DNA of 59,832 bases from an uncultured Oscillibacter sp. (GTDB lineage: Bacteria > Bacillota > Clostridia > Oscillospirales > Oscillospiraceae), in NCBI GenBank assembly GCA_902490355.1, contig CABUDN010000002.1:1-59832 (forward strand), read 5' to 3'. Position 1 is the first letter of the stretch, and every line of letters starts with the position of its first letter. Below, piece by piece: positions 16,378-23,590 of the stretch. The notes under the pieces are model-generated. The model did no database searches, was not told the DNA's origin, and worked only from the letters and a program-made list of their open reading frames with translations. Both the position numbers and the translations under genes were made by a program.

Positions 16378-18329
16378 GACAATCCCTCCTGTTCCAATAC
16401 AGCCGGCGTATCCGTCAGCCGCTCTCCATTACAATAGAGGTCGGCCCAGAACGCCTCCGGAACGGGACATGTCGGATGGTAGGTTCCGCCGCTGCCTCCG
16501 GCGAAAATCCGTACGGTGGGCCCCCATCCCGGTTCCAGACTGACACTGCCCCAGTTCGTGCCATCGCTGCTGGACCCGCTGCTCTGTCCGCCCGGTCTCC
16601 GAAGGGCAGGTGGTTCTTCATCCCGTTCCCACATGGGTGCGACGGAAAATCCCAACCGGGTAATGCTGTTCTTCTGCTCCTCTGCACCCACAAAGGTACA
16701 AGTGCCCCACTGCATGTCGCGCACTTCCTCAAAAACCGCACCGGGCTTTGGAGTGACATCAAATGAGGTGGTGCTGCCCAGCCAGCCGCTCTGCGTCAGG
16801 GCATTGTCCACCTCGGTGATCGTTTGGTAGCAGACCCTGATCTCCAGGTCTCCCACCTTTCCCGCATAATCGATCCCAGGCAGTTCCGAACAGCCCCAGA
16901 GCAGCGCCGGCTCTTGGGTGCGCACTGCCTGGAAATCCTCCTGGGGCACCACCACCCAGCGGCCGTCCTCCTTCTGCGCCTGAACCGTCTGCACCGCCAG
17001 ATCCAGACAATTCTCCTCCCCCGGCTGTCCGTCCGGCGGGTAGGACAGCACAACCACCATCAGGCCCTCATACACCTCCGGTTCCAACTGCCGGAGATTG
17101 TAAAGAAAGTATCCCCGGGTTTGATCCGCCGGACAGGGCAGTCCTGTCTCCCACTCCGGCTGGATCCCGGCGCGCTCCCGCCGGAGAACGCCCTCCGCCA
17201 GATCCGCCTGCTGGGCCTGGGGCGCACACATGGCCCGCAGTACGCCGCTTTGCGTCAGCAGCGCCTTGCCATAGCTGTCCAGGGCACCAGCCGCCGTGGT
17301 ACACCAGGTAGTCCGGCCGGTCGCCAGGGCCACCTCCATGTCCAGGGTTCCCGGCAGGGAATGCTCTCCCAGATAGACGCCGTGCGCCCGGCTCCCCACG
17401 ACCAACGGTGCCGCCAGCACCACACTCATGCACACCGACACCAGTGCCATGCCAGCCGGGTACCGCTTGAACCGGGCAATGGCCTGAATGCGGCGGCGAA
17501 TATTGGCGCCGCCATTGGCCATGGAGGAGGTTCCCGGCGCCCGGGCATAGGCCTCGTCCGCCATGGACAGCAGGATGCGGCCATAATCCCGGCGCTCCTC
17601 GCCTTCCAAGCGCTCCAGCACCCGCTGGTCGCACAGAGCCTCCAGGTCGTTTCCCATCCGGTTGGCGCAATACTGCATCAGGGGATTGCACCAATGCAGA
17701 CATCGCAGCAGGCAGATCCCCATTCCCCAGGCCACGTCGTGATAGCGGTAGTGAAGCAGTTCATGGAGGATCACTTTTTCATCCGTCATCCGTCCGGCAG
17801 GCACCGCCAAAACCGGACGCACCACTCCGCAAATAAATGCGGAAGAGATCCCTTCCACCTCCACTGCCGGGCAGGCAGCCAGGCCGTATCGGGCAGCTGT
17901 CTGCTCCACCGCCGCCGTCACATCCGCAGCCGCGGGCTTTCCCCGGTGCAGTGCCGCCCGCAGCCGCACATAAGCAATCAAATACCACATAAGCCACCCG
18001 CCGGCTCCCACTGCATACACCCAGAACAGCCACTGCCACACCGTCTGCGGCGCGGCATCCGGCAGCGGGACCGGCATCGTCACCCGGAGCGGACTGTAAT
18101 CCCCGGCCAGAACCGCCTTGAGGGTCTCCACCGCCGCGGGCCAGTTCACCAGCACATACCGTCCGCCCCAGCCCGCAGGCAGCAGCGCCACGATTCCCAC
18201 CAGGCACCAGATCCCGGCCTGCCACCGGGGTGAGAGCTGCCGGCACAGCAGCGTCTTAACCACCAGTACCAGCACTGCGGCACCGGACACCGTCAGGGTC
18301 TGGAGCAAAAATCCCCACAGATCCCGCAT
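16374..18329 (-). CDS. M56-family (BlaR1/MecR1-like) membrane metallopeptidase
   Basis: A 651-aa membrane protease of the BlaR1 family. N-terminal spans lie near residues 5-28, 36-56 and 97-125. The zinc motif HELLH (189-193) with downstream YHD follows, then another span near residue 310. BlaR1/MecR1 proteins sense an external signal and trigger cleavage of the BlaI repressor. The external part (about 330-651) lacks the SxxK/KTG motifs of the penicillin-binding sensor domain and looks like a mixed beta domain, so the inducer is probably not a beta-lactam bound covalently. It is 3 bases downstream of the blaI-type gene and overlaps the next gene. Confidence 0.85.
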   Translation of the reverse strand: MRDLWGFLLQTLTVSGAAVLVLVVKTLLCRQLSPRWQAGIWCLVGIVALLPAGWGGRYVLVNWPAAVETLKAVLAGDYSPLRVTMPVPLPDAAPQTVWQWLFWVYAVGAGGWLMWYLIAYVRLRAALHRGKPAAADVTAAVEQTAARYGLAACPAVEVEGISSAFICGVVRPVLAVPAGRMTDEKVILHELLHYRYHDVAWGMGICLLRCLHWCNPLMQYCANRMGNDLEALCDQRVLERLEGEERRDYGRILLSMADEAYARAPGTSSMANGGANIRRRIQAIARFKRYPAGMALVSVCMSVVLAAPLVVGSRAHGVYLGEHSLPGTLDMEVALATGRTTWCTTAAGALDSYGKALLTQSGVLRAMCAPQAQQADLAEGVLRRERAGIQPEWETGLPCPADQTRGYFLYNLRQLEPEVYEGLMVVVLSYPPDGQPGEENCLDLAVQTVQAQKEDGRWVVVPQEDFQAVRTQEPALLWGCSELPGIDYAGKVGDLEIRVCYQTITEVDNALTQSGWLGSTTSFDVTPKPGAVFEEVRDMQWGTCTFVGAEEQKNSITRLGFSVAPMWERDEEPPALRRPGGQSSGSSSDGTNWGSVSLEPGWGPTVRIFAGGSGGTYHPTCPVPEAFWADLYCNGERLTDTPAVLEQEGLS

Positions 18330-18332
18330 GGC

Positions 18333-18698
18333 TCACACCTCCATCTCATCCAGCAGCTTGCGCAGCTCCTCCTTCTCCCGGGCGGAAATCCCACCCTCTT
18401 TCAAAAAGGCCGCCACCAGATCCCCCGCAGCCCCCTGATAAACCCGGTTGAGAAAACTCCGGCGTTCCTGGGCACGGCAGGTCTCCCGGTCCACGCCCGC
18501 CTGATAGCGGTGCGGCACGGCTTCCTTGTCAATCCGCACCAGGCCTTTGGCCTCCATACGGGTCAGATAGGTGAGCACCGTATTGCGGTTCCAGTCCGTG
18601 TGCGGACGCAGCTGCTCCACCAGGGTCCCCAACTCCGCATCCCCCATCTGCCAGAGTGCCTCCAGAACCATCCACTCCCGGTCTGATAACTTCTGCAT
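18333..18698 (-). CDS. BlaI/MecI-family transcriptional repressor
   Basis: A 121-aa winged-helix repressor starting MQKLSDREWMVLEALW, with NRNTVLTYLTRMEAKGLVRIDK as the recognition helix and wing and a C-terminal helical dimerisation part. GGAGGTATCGGC before ATG 18698 fixes the start. The family represses its own operon and is inactivated by cleavage by the partner M56 protease. Two TACA/TGTA operators lie in its promoter, so autoregulation is likely. Confidence 0.9.
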   Translation of the reverse strand: MQKLSDREWMVLEALWQMGDAELGTLVEQLRPHTDWNRNTVLTYLTRMEAKGLVRIDKEAVPHRYQAGVDRETCRAQERRSFLNRVYQGAAGDLVAAFLKEGGISAREKEELRKLLDEMEV

Positions 18699-18710
18699 GC
18701 CGATACCTCC

Positions 18711-18761
18711 TACATTTGTAGTATCTATTTTTATACTACATGTGTAGTATCCGTTTGTCAA
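18711..18761 (-). promoter_or_regulatory. BlaI-type promoter with two dyad operators
   Basis: On the minus strand TTGACA (18756-18761) and TAGTAT (18733-18738) are 17 bases apart. A TACTACA/TGTAGTA dyad at 18734-18749 sits inside the promoter, and a second one (TACATTTGTAGTA, 18711-18723) lies just downstream of the start. This matches the TACA/TGTA sites of BlaI-family repressors. Confidence 0.75.
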
Positions 18762-18797
18762 CCCCGCCGCCGTATTTTCCCTGTCGGCAAAAATGCA

Positions 18798-18832
18798 CCA
18801 GCCCCCGGGACCCTTTGGGGCCCGGGGGCTGG
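18798..18832 (-). terminator. GC-rich terminator hairpin after htrA
   Basis: A stem of 12 or more base pairs (CCAGCCCCCGGG with its complement) spans 18798-18832, followed on the minus strand by TGCATTTTT. It lies about 65 bases beyond the htrA stop. Confidence 0.6.
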
Positions 18833-18898
18833 AAAAGCCTGCTGTGTGCCGCTTCGCGGCTTTGCAGCGTGCCGGAGAGGAGGGGAAAACTCCGGCCG

Positions 18899-19927
18899 TC
18901 ACACGCTCCGCCCGCTCTGCGTTCTGCCGCTGAAAGCGGACTGGGCAGCAGGCAGGGAAAGCTCTGTAGTCTGGGTCATCAGTTCCGCAATCCGTTCCAT
19001 CACATCGGAGATGGGGATGGCATATCCCATGCCCTCCACATCGGTGGAAGAGAGCTTGGCCGTATTGATCCCGATGAGCTCACCATCCAGATTCAGCAGC
19101 GCGCCGCCGCTATTACCGGGATTGATGGCCGCATCGGTTTGAATATAGGTGGACGTTGTACCGTCCTCATTGGTAATGCTGCGATTCAGCGCACTGACAA
19201 TTCCTGTGGTCACCGACTGGCCATAGCCCAGGGCATTGCCAATGGCCACCACCTGTTCGCCGACTTCCAGTGCGTCGGAATCTCCAATGGCAATGACGTC
19301 AATCTGCTCCAGGGTCTGTTCCGACAAGTCTGACAGCGCCACCTTCAGCACCGCCAAATCCAGTTCCGAGTCCGTTCCGCACAGCTGGGCCTCGTAAACG
19401 GAATTATCCGCAAAGCTGACCGACAGCGTCACGGCATCGGCCACCACATGCTGATTGGTCACAATGTACAGCGCATCCGCCTCTTCATCACTGTAGATGA
19501 TGACACCGGAACCGCAGCTGACCGTCTCCTCCAGCTGAGTCTGCCCCGAACCGTTGGGGCCAAAGCGATGGAAGAAACTCTGCACCTCCTGTACGGAGAT
19601 ATTGGTAATGGACACCACGCACGGCAGCGCCATCGCGGCAATATCCGACACATCCATTCCGTAACGGACTGTGGTGCCGGAGGTGCTGGAGAGCATCGTC
19701 AGCGTGCCGGTTTCCGCCGCGGTGGTTCCGTCCCCGCTCTCGCCGCCCAGCAGCTGCTGCACACCGCAAAAAGAACCGGCTGCCACAGATCCGAACAGCG
19801 CGGCGCTGAGCACCAGTGAGACCATCCGGCGGCCTTTTTTCTGTTTGCGGCGCCGGATCGGCTCAGATGCCGGAGGCGGCGTCTCGGATGGCAGCGGTTC
19901 CATCCAATCATGGTGATAAGAATTCAT
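18899..19927 (-). CDS. htrA: HtrA/DegP-like trypsin-type serine protease without PDZ domain
   Basis: A 342-aa membrane-anchored protease. A basic cytosolic head (RRRKQKKGRR) is followed by one span near residues 35-55 and an S1C protease domain. The triad is seen as TNQHVV (His), DSELDLAVLKV (Asp) and NPGNSGGALLN (Ser). The protein stops about 40 residues after the protease core, so the PDZ domain usual in HtrA proteins is missing. It lies 100 bases after the sensor kinase gene on the same strand, a common arrangement in Firmicutes in which a two-component system controls envelope quality control. AAAGGAG lies 11 bases before the ATG. Confidence 0.88.
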   Translation of the reverse strand: MNSYHHDWMEPLPSETPPPASEPIRRRKQKKGRRMVSLVLSAALFGSVAAGSFCGVQQLLGGESGDGTTAAETGTLTMLSSTSGTTVRYGMDVSDIAAMALPCVVSITNISVQEVQSFFHRFGPNGSGQTQLEETVSCGSGVIIYSDEEADALYIVTNQHVVADAVTLSVSFADNSVYEAQLCGTDSELDLAVLKVALSDLSEQTLEQIDVIAIGDSDALEVGEQVVAIGNALGYGQSVTTGIVSALNRSITNEDGTTSTYIQTDAAINPGNSGGALLNLDGELIGINTAKLSSTDVEGMGYAIPISDVMERIAELMTQTTELSLPAAQSAFSGRTQSGRSV

Positions 19928-19983
19928 AAAGTTCCATACTCCTTTCTGGACTTTGTGTATTTCATTGCTGAGTGGTCATGGAA

Positions 19984-20019
19984 ACAGTATCGCACCGCCA
20001 CTCTAAATGAAGTTAAAAG
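19984..20019 (-). promoter_or_regulatory. Putative response-regulator box and -10 upstream of htrA
   Basis: In the htrA direction, 20019 to 19994 begins CTTTTAACTTCA and matches 22 of 26 positions of the box at 22109-22134 before the VTC gene, in the same orientation. A TACTGT -10-like hexamer (19984-19989) follows. No good -35 is present, as expected for an activator-dependent promoter. Confidence 0.5.
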
Positions 20020-20026
20020 AGCGTTT

Positions 20027-21301
20027 TTATCCCGGCAGGCTCACCACAATGGTCAGAAGATCCGGCACCGGACTTTCCGCCCGAATCTTTCCCCGATGCG
20101 CACTGACAATGCTTTTGGCAATGGACAGCCCCAAACCATACCCACCCGTCTGCGTATTGCGGGACTGATCGGCACGGTAAAACCGATCAAATAAATGCTC
20201 CAAGCTCTCCTTGTCCACCGGGTAAACGGTGGTATTGCTCACCGTCAGCACCACCGTCCGTCCCTGCCGTTCCAATCGCAGGGTCAGATGTCCTCCCGGC
20301 GGGGCATACTTAAGCGCATTGTCCATCAAAATGGAAACCAGCTGCCGCACCGCCTTCTCGTCCCCGTTGCAGGAGATCATGGGCTTGACTTCAATCTCCA
20401 GCTTCTTGTCCTGGCTTCTGGCCGGAGCCAGAAAGGATTGCGCCATCTCTTCCACCACATCCGAGATGGGAAACTCCAAAAACTGCAGCCGTGGCTGGGC
20501 CTCTTCCATGCGGGAAAGGTAGATCAAATCCTCTGTCAGTCCGGTGAGGCGCTGGGCCTGGCGGCGGATATCCTCCAGCCACTCATTTTCTCCGCACTCC
20601 ATCTCCGCCAGATCCGTGTCGGCGCTGATAATGGTCAGAGGCGTTTTCAATTCATGACCCGCATCGGTGATAAACCGCTTTTGCTTCTCATAGCTCTCCG
20701 CCACCGGCCGAATGATCCGCCCGGAGAGGATCAGCAGCAGCACCAACACCGCCCCCAGTCCCACCAGGGCCAGCATCACGCTGGCCAGCAAGGTAGTCCG
20801 GAATCCGGAAAGTGTGCGTCCGCAGTCCAGAAAGATGATGCGCCAGCCATTGGCCTCACTGCGGCAGGCGTAGCGGTAATCCTCCCAAAAGCCGCTGGTC
20901 CGCCCGGACTGCCACACTGCCTGTGCATAGCTGGCGGCAGTATCATCGTCAATTGCAGCGATCTGCACGGTATCGGTGTAAACCACCTGCCCCGTTTCAT
21001 CCAGCACCACAGAAAAGTACCGGGATTCATACGGAGTCTCCGGCGACAGCCCCCGGTCCCCGAATCCCGGCTTGTCTGCAGATATCGGCGGCTGCGCAGC
21101 AGCCTGTGCCGGCCGTTTCCCCGTCGGAAACTCCGGAAAGGTTCCGCTGTTGGCGCACAGCAGTTCCAAAATCGCATCTGCATCTGAAATGACTTTTTGA
21201 TAGCTCATCAAATTGACGCCCCCCAGGATCACCAGCAGTACTGCTGCCAGAGACAGCATGGTGGCGGCAATAAATTTGCGCCGGAGGGTTTTGATGATCA
21301 T
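20027..21301 (-). CDS. Sensor histidine kinase
   Basis: A 424-aa membrane kinase. A first span lies near residues 12-33, then an extracellular sensor of about 130 residues, a second span near 165-190, and a HisKA region with the phospho-acceptor in FITDAGHELKTPLTII. The ATPase domain has NALKYAPPGGHL and GGYGLGLSIAKSIV. GGAGGTATCGCC precedes ATG 21301, which overlaps the response-regulator stop in an ATGA. It should phosphorylate the regulator at 21298-21972. The signal is unknown; the htrA neighbour suggests envelope stress. Confidence 0.92.
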   Translation of the reverse strand: MIIKTLRRKFIAATMLSLAAVLLVILGGVNLMSYQKVISDADAILELLCANSGTFPEFPTGKRPAQAAAQPPISADKPGFGDRGLSPETPYESRYFSVVLDETGQVVYTDTVQIAAIDDDTAASYAQAVWQSGRTSGFWEDYRYACRSEANGWRIIFLDCGRTLSGFRTTLLASVMLALVGLGAVLVLLLILSGRIIRPVAESYEKQKRFITDAGHELKTPLTIISADTDLAEMECGENEWLEDIRRQAQRLTGLTEDLIYLSRMEEAQPRLQFLEFPISDVVEEMAQSFLAPARSQDKKLEIEVKPMISCNGDEKAVRQLVSILMDNALKYAPPGGHLTLRLERQGRTVVLTVSNTTVYPVDKESLEHLFDRFYRADQSRNTQTGGYGLGLSIAKSIVSAHRGKIRAESPVPDLLTIVVSLPG

Positions 21302-21972
21302 GGCGATACCTCCAGGGCGTATCCCGCGTTCCGAAACGCCTTGATCTGGACATTGGCCTGGAGGGCCGCAAGCTTTTTGCGCAGGTAGGACAGGTACACC
21401 CACACCACATTGAGCTCCACATCACTGTCGTATCCCCAGATCCGCTCCAAAAACCGTTCCGACGAAATTCTCTGGCGCGGATTGCGCATCAGCAGTTCCA
21501 TCATTTGAAATTCCTTATTGGTCAGGCGCACACTGCTGCTGGGGGAAGAAAGCTCAAACGTGGTCTGGTCCAATGTAATGTTCCCAAAGGTCAGACGGCT
21601 GGTAGCCTGTGTTGTCTGGCTGCGGGTCATGGCCCGAATGCGGGCCATCAACTCAGGCGTGGAAAAGGGCTTGGTCAAATAATCGTTGGCACCGGTATCC
21701 AATCCCAGCACCTTGTCATCCACCTCTGATTTGGCAGTCAGAATCAGCACCGGAATCCGGTTTCCTCCCTCCCGCAGCCGCCGCAGAACACTCAGCCCAT
21801 CCAGTTTGGGCATCATCAGGTCCAAAATCAGCGCATCATAATTCCCGCACTCCAGATATGCCAGCGCCTCTTCCCCGTCATAGACCGCATCGGCAGAATA
21901 ATGGTTGCGCTCCAGCAGGGCCATCATGGCCCTGGACAGGGAGCGCTCATCCTCAGCAAGCAGAATCCGCAT
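21298..21972 (-). CDS. OmpR/PhoB-family response regulator
   Basis: A 224-aa regulator. The receiver domain (1-115) shows acidic ED near residue 7, the phospho-acceptor Asp in ALILDLMMPKLDG and the conserved Lys in YLTKPF. The winged-helix DNA-binding domain (about 125-222) has NKEFQMMELLMRNPRQRISSERFLERIWG and VWVYLSYLRKKL. It heads the kinase operon. The direct repeat CTTTAAT spaced 12 bases (22042-22060), and the boxes before htrA and the VTC gene, are candidate targets. Confidence 0.93.
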   Translation of the reverse strand: MRILLAEDERSLSRAMMALLERNHYSADAVYDGEEALAYLECGNYDALILDLMMPKLDGLSVLRRLREGGNRIPVLILTAKSEVDDKVLGLDTGANDYLTKPFSTPELMARIRAMTRSQTTQATSRLTFGNITLDQTTFELSSPSSSVRLTNKEFQMMELLMRNPRQRISSERFLERIWGYDSDVELNVVWVYLSYLRKKLAALQANVQIKAFRNAGYALEVSP

Positions 21973-22071
21973 TCAAATCCATCTCCTCTCGGTTTATCTC
22001 ATACTTTTATAGTTTCGATGGGAGTTACCCTATCATAAATTCTTTAATTCAAACTTTAATCCAAGCTAAAA

Positions 22072-22108
22072 GCGCAGGGCCGATTGGTCCTGCGCCGGAA
22101 TTTTTTTG
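22072..22108 (+). terminator. Terminator-like hairpin in the divergent region before the VTC operon
   Basis: A 10-base stem with one G-T pair (22072-22081 with 22086-22095) and a GATT loop is followed by CGGAA and seven T on the plus strand. No plus-strand gene precedes it within the region, so it may end a short leader or antisense RNA, or attenuate the VTC operon. Confidence 0.6.
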
Positions 22109-22142
22109 CTTTTAACTTCAATTAGGGTTGCGTTTTTACAAT
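22109..22142 (+). promoter_or_regulatory. Putative response-regulator box and -10 upstream of the VTC operon
   Basis: The box at 22109-22134 starts CTTTTAACTTCA and closely matches the one before htrA. TACAAT at 22137-22142 would be the -10; no -35 hexamer is visible, and the box occupies that position. The first gene starts at 22178 behind AAGGAGG. Confidence 0.5.
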
Positions 22143-22177
22143 GGCCCCATACTCAATCTGCAAGGAGGTTCATTGCC

Positions 22178-22891
22178 ATGCGTCAACAGATGATCTTTGC
22201 AAGGCGCGAGTTCAAGTATCTGCTCACCAGACAACAGCAGCAGATCATCCTATCCGCCATGCATCCTTATATGGTCCCTGACGAATATGCCCACAGTTCC
22301 ATCCGGAATCTCTATCTGGACACGCCGGATTTTCATCTGATCCGCCGCAGTCTGGAAGCGCCGGTTTATAAGGAAAAGATTCGGATCCGCAGCTATGGCC
22401 GGGCCAAAGCGGAGGAGTCGGTCTTTGTAGAGCTGAAGAAAAAATACCGCTCGGTGGTCTATAAGCGGCGAATCCCCCTGTCTCAGGATCGGGCGCTGGC
22501 CTGTCTGGAGGGCACAGCCCCCTGGCCCCGCACCCAGATCGCCAGCGAGATTGCGTATTCCTCCCGATTTTACGAGGCGCTTTCTCCCATGGTCTTTCTG
22601 TCCTATGAGCGGGATGCCTACCACGCCCGGGATGACGAGGATTTTCGCGTCACATTTGACACCCAAATCCGCTTCCGGCAGGAATACCTGACTTTGGACT
22701 CCCAACCCTGGGGCACTCCGCTGCTGGCTCCGGACCAGGTATTGATGGAGCTGAAGGTCTCCGGCGGATTCCCCCTTTGGATGGCCCGGGTTCTCTCGGA
22801 GCAAAAGCTCTTCAAGGTATCCTTCTCCAAATACGGAACCGCTTATCAACGAATGCTGAAATCTTCAGGAGGTGTTCCCCACTATGCTTGA
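22178..22891 (+). CDS. VTC-domain protein (polyphosphate polymerase-like)
   Basis: A 237-aa VTC-domain protein. ATG 22178 is chosen because AAGGAGG lies 9 bases upstream. The tunnel-fold signature of polyphosphate polymerases is visible in strand pairs: RREFKYLL, IRNLYLDTPDF, KEKIRIRSYG, VFVELKKKY, VVYKRRI, YERDAYHA, RVTFDTQIRFR and VLMELKVSG, with a final KVSFSKYGTAYQ. In the yeast Vtc4 family these basic and acidic residues hold ATP and polyphosphate. Bacterial stand-alone members occur next to DUF4956 genes as here. It is probably cytosolic or membrane-associated with the next protein. Enzyme activity is inferred from the family only. Confidence 0.85.
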   Translation: MRQQMIFARREFKYLLTRQQQQIILSAMHPYMVPDEYAHSSIRNLYLDTPDFHLIRRSLEAPVYKEKIRIRSYGRAKAEESVFVELKKKYRSVVYKRRIPLSQDRALACLEGTAPWPRTQIASEIAYSSRFYEALSPMVFLSYERDAYHARDDEDFRVTFDTQIRFRQEYLTLDSQPWGTPLLAPDQVLMELKVSGGFPLWMARVLSEQKLFKVSFSKYGTAYQRMLKSSGGVPHYA

Positions 22892-23579
22892 GTCCTTTTT
22901 TCGGGGAGTCTTTGACACACAGCTGACCCCCGTCATTGCCCCCGGCGCATTTTTCCTCTGTATCGCCGCTTCCATTGGGCTGGGTCTGCTGCTGTGTCTG
23001 ACAACCCTCTGGCGAACCCGCTGCACCAAAAGCTTTGCCGTTACGCTGGCCCTGCTGCCCGCAGTCGTCTGTGTGGTCATCATGATGGTCAACGGCAATG
23101 TCGGCACAGGCGTGGCGGTGGCGGGCGCATTCAGCCTGGTCCGCTTCCGTTCCGCCCCCGGCTCCGCCCGGGAAATCGGAGCCATCTTCGTCGCCATGGG
23201 CACCGGCCTGATGACGGGTATGGGCTACCTGGGCTATGCGCTGGTGTTTGTTCTGATTCTGGGCGGTATGACCATGCTCTACACCGGAATCCGTCTGGAC
23301 CATCCCCTTCGCAACGCCTGCTGGCGTACCATGTACATCACGATCCCGGAAAATCTGAATTACCCGGGCGTGCTGGACCCCGTGCTCAAAGGCTTCACCT
23401 CGGAGTTCACTCTGCGTCAGGTTGCCACCTCTCACATGGGGAGCCTATTCAAGCTGACCTATGATCTGACATTAAAAGACCCCCGTCAGGAAAAAGCGTT
23501 TTTAGATGCTCTGCGCCGCCGCAACGGGAATCTGGAAATCTCCCTGTGCACGCAGGAAACGGTCAGCACCGGACTGTAA
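22884..23579 (+). CDS. DUF4956 membrane protein
   Basis: A 231-aa protein with about four hydrophobic spans in its first 135 residues, then a cytosolic C-terminal domain. Characteristic DUF4956 segments are GAFSLVRFRSAPGSAREIGAIF and GMGYLGYALVF. ATG 22884 overlaps the VTC stop by 8 bases; AGGAGG at 22867-22872 fits this start and rules out the GTG at 22872. Family members are regularly linked to VTC-domain genes, so it may form the membrane channel or anchor of a polymer-making complex (inference). Confidence 0.85.
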   Translation: MLESFFRGVFDTQLTPVIAPGAFFLCIAASIGLGLLLCLTTLWRTRCTKSFAVTLALLPAVVCVVIMMVNGNVGTGVAVAGAFSLVRFRSAPGSAREIGAIFVAMGTGLMTGMGYLGYALVFVLILGGMTMLYTGIRLDHPLRNACWRTMYITIPENLNYPGVLDPVLKGFTSEFTLRQVATSHMGSLFKLTYDLTLKDPRQEKAFLDALRRRNGNLEISLCTQETVSTGL

Positions 23580-23590
23580 AGGAGACACAC

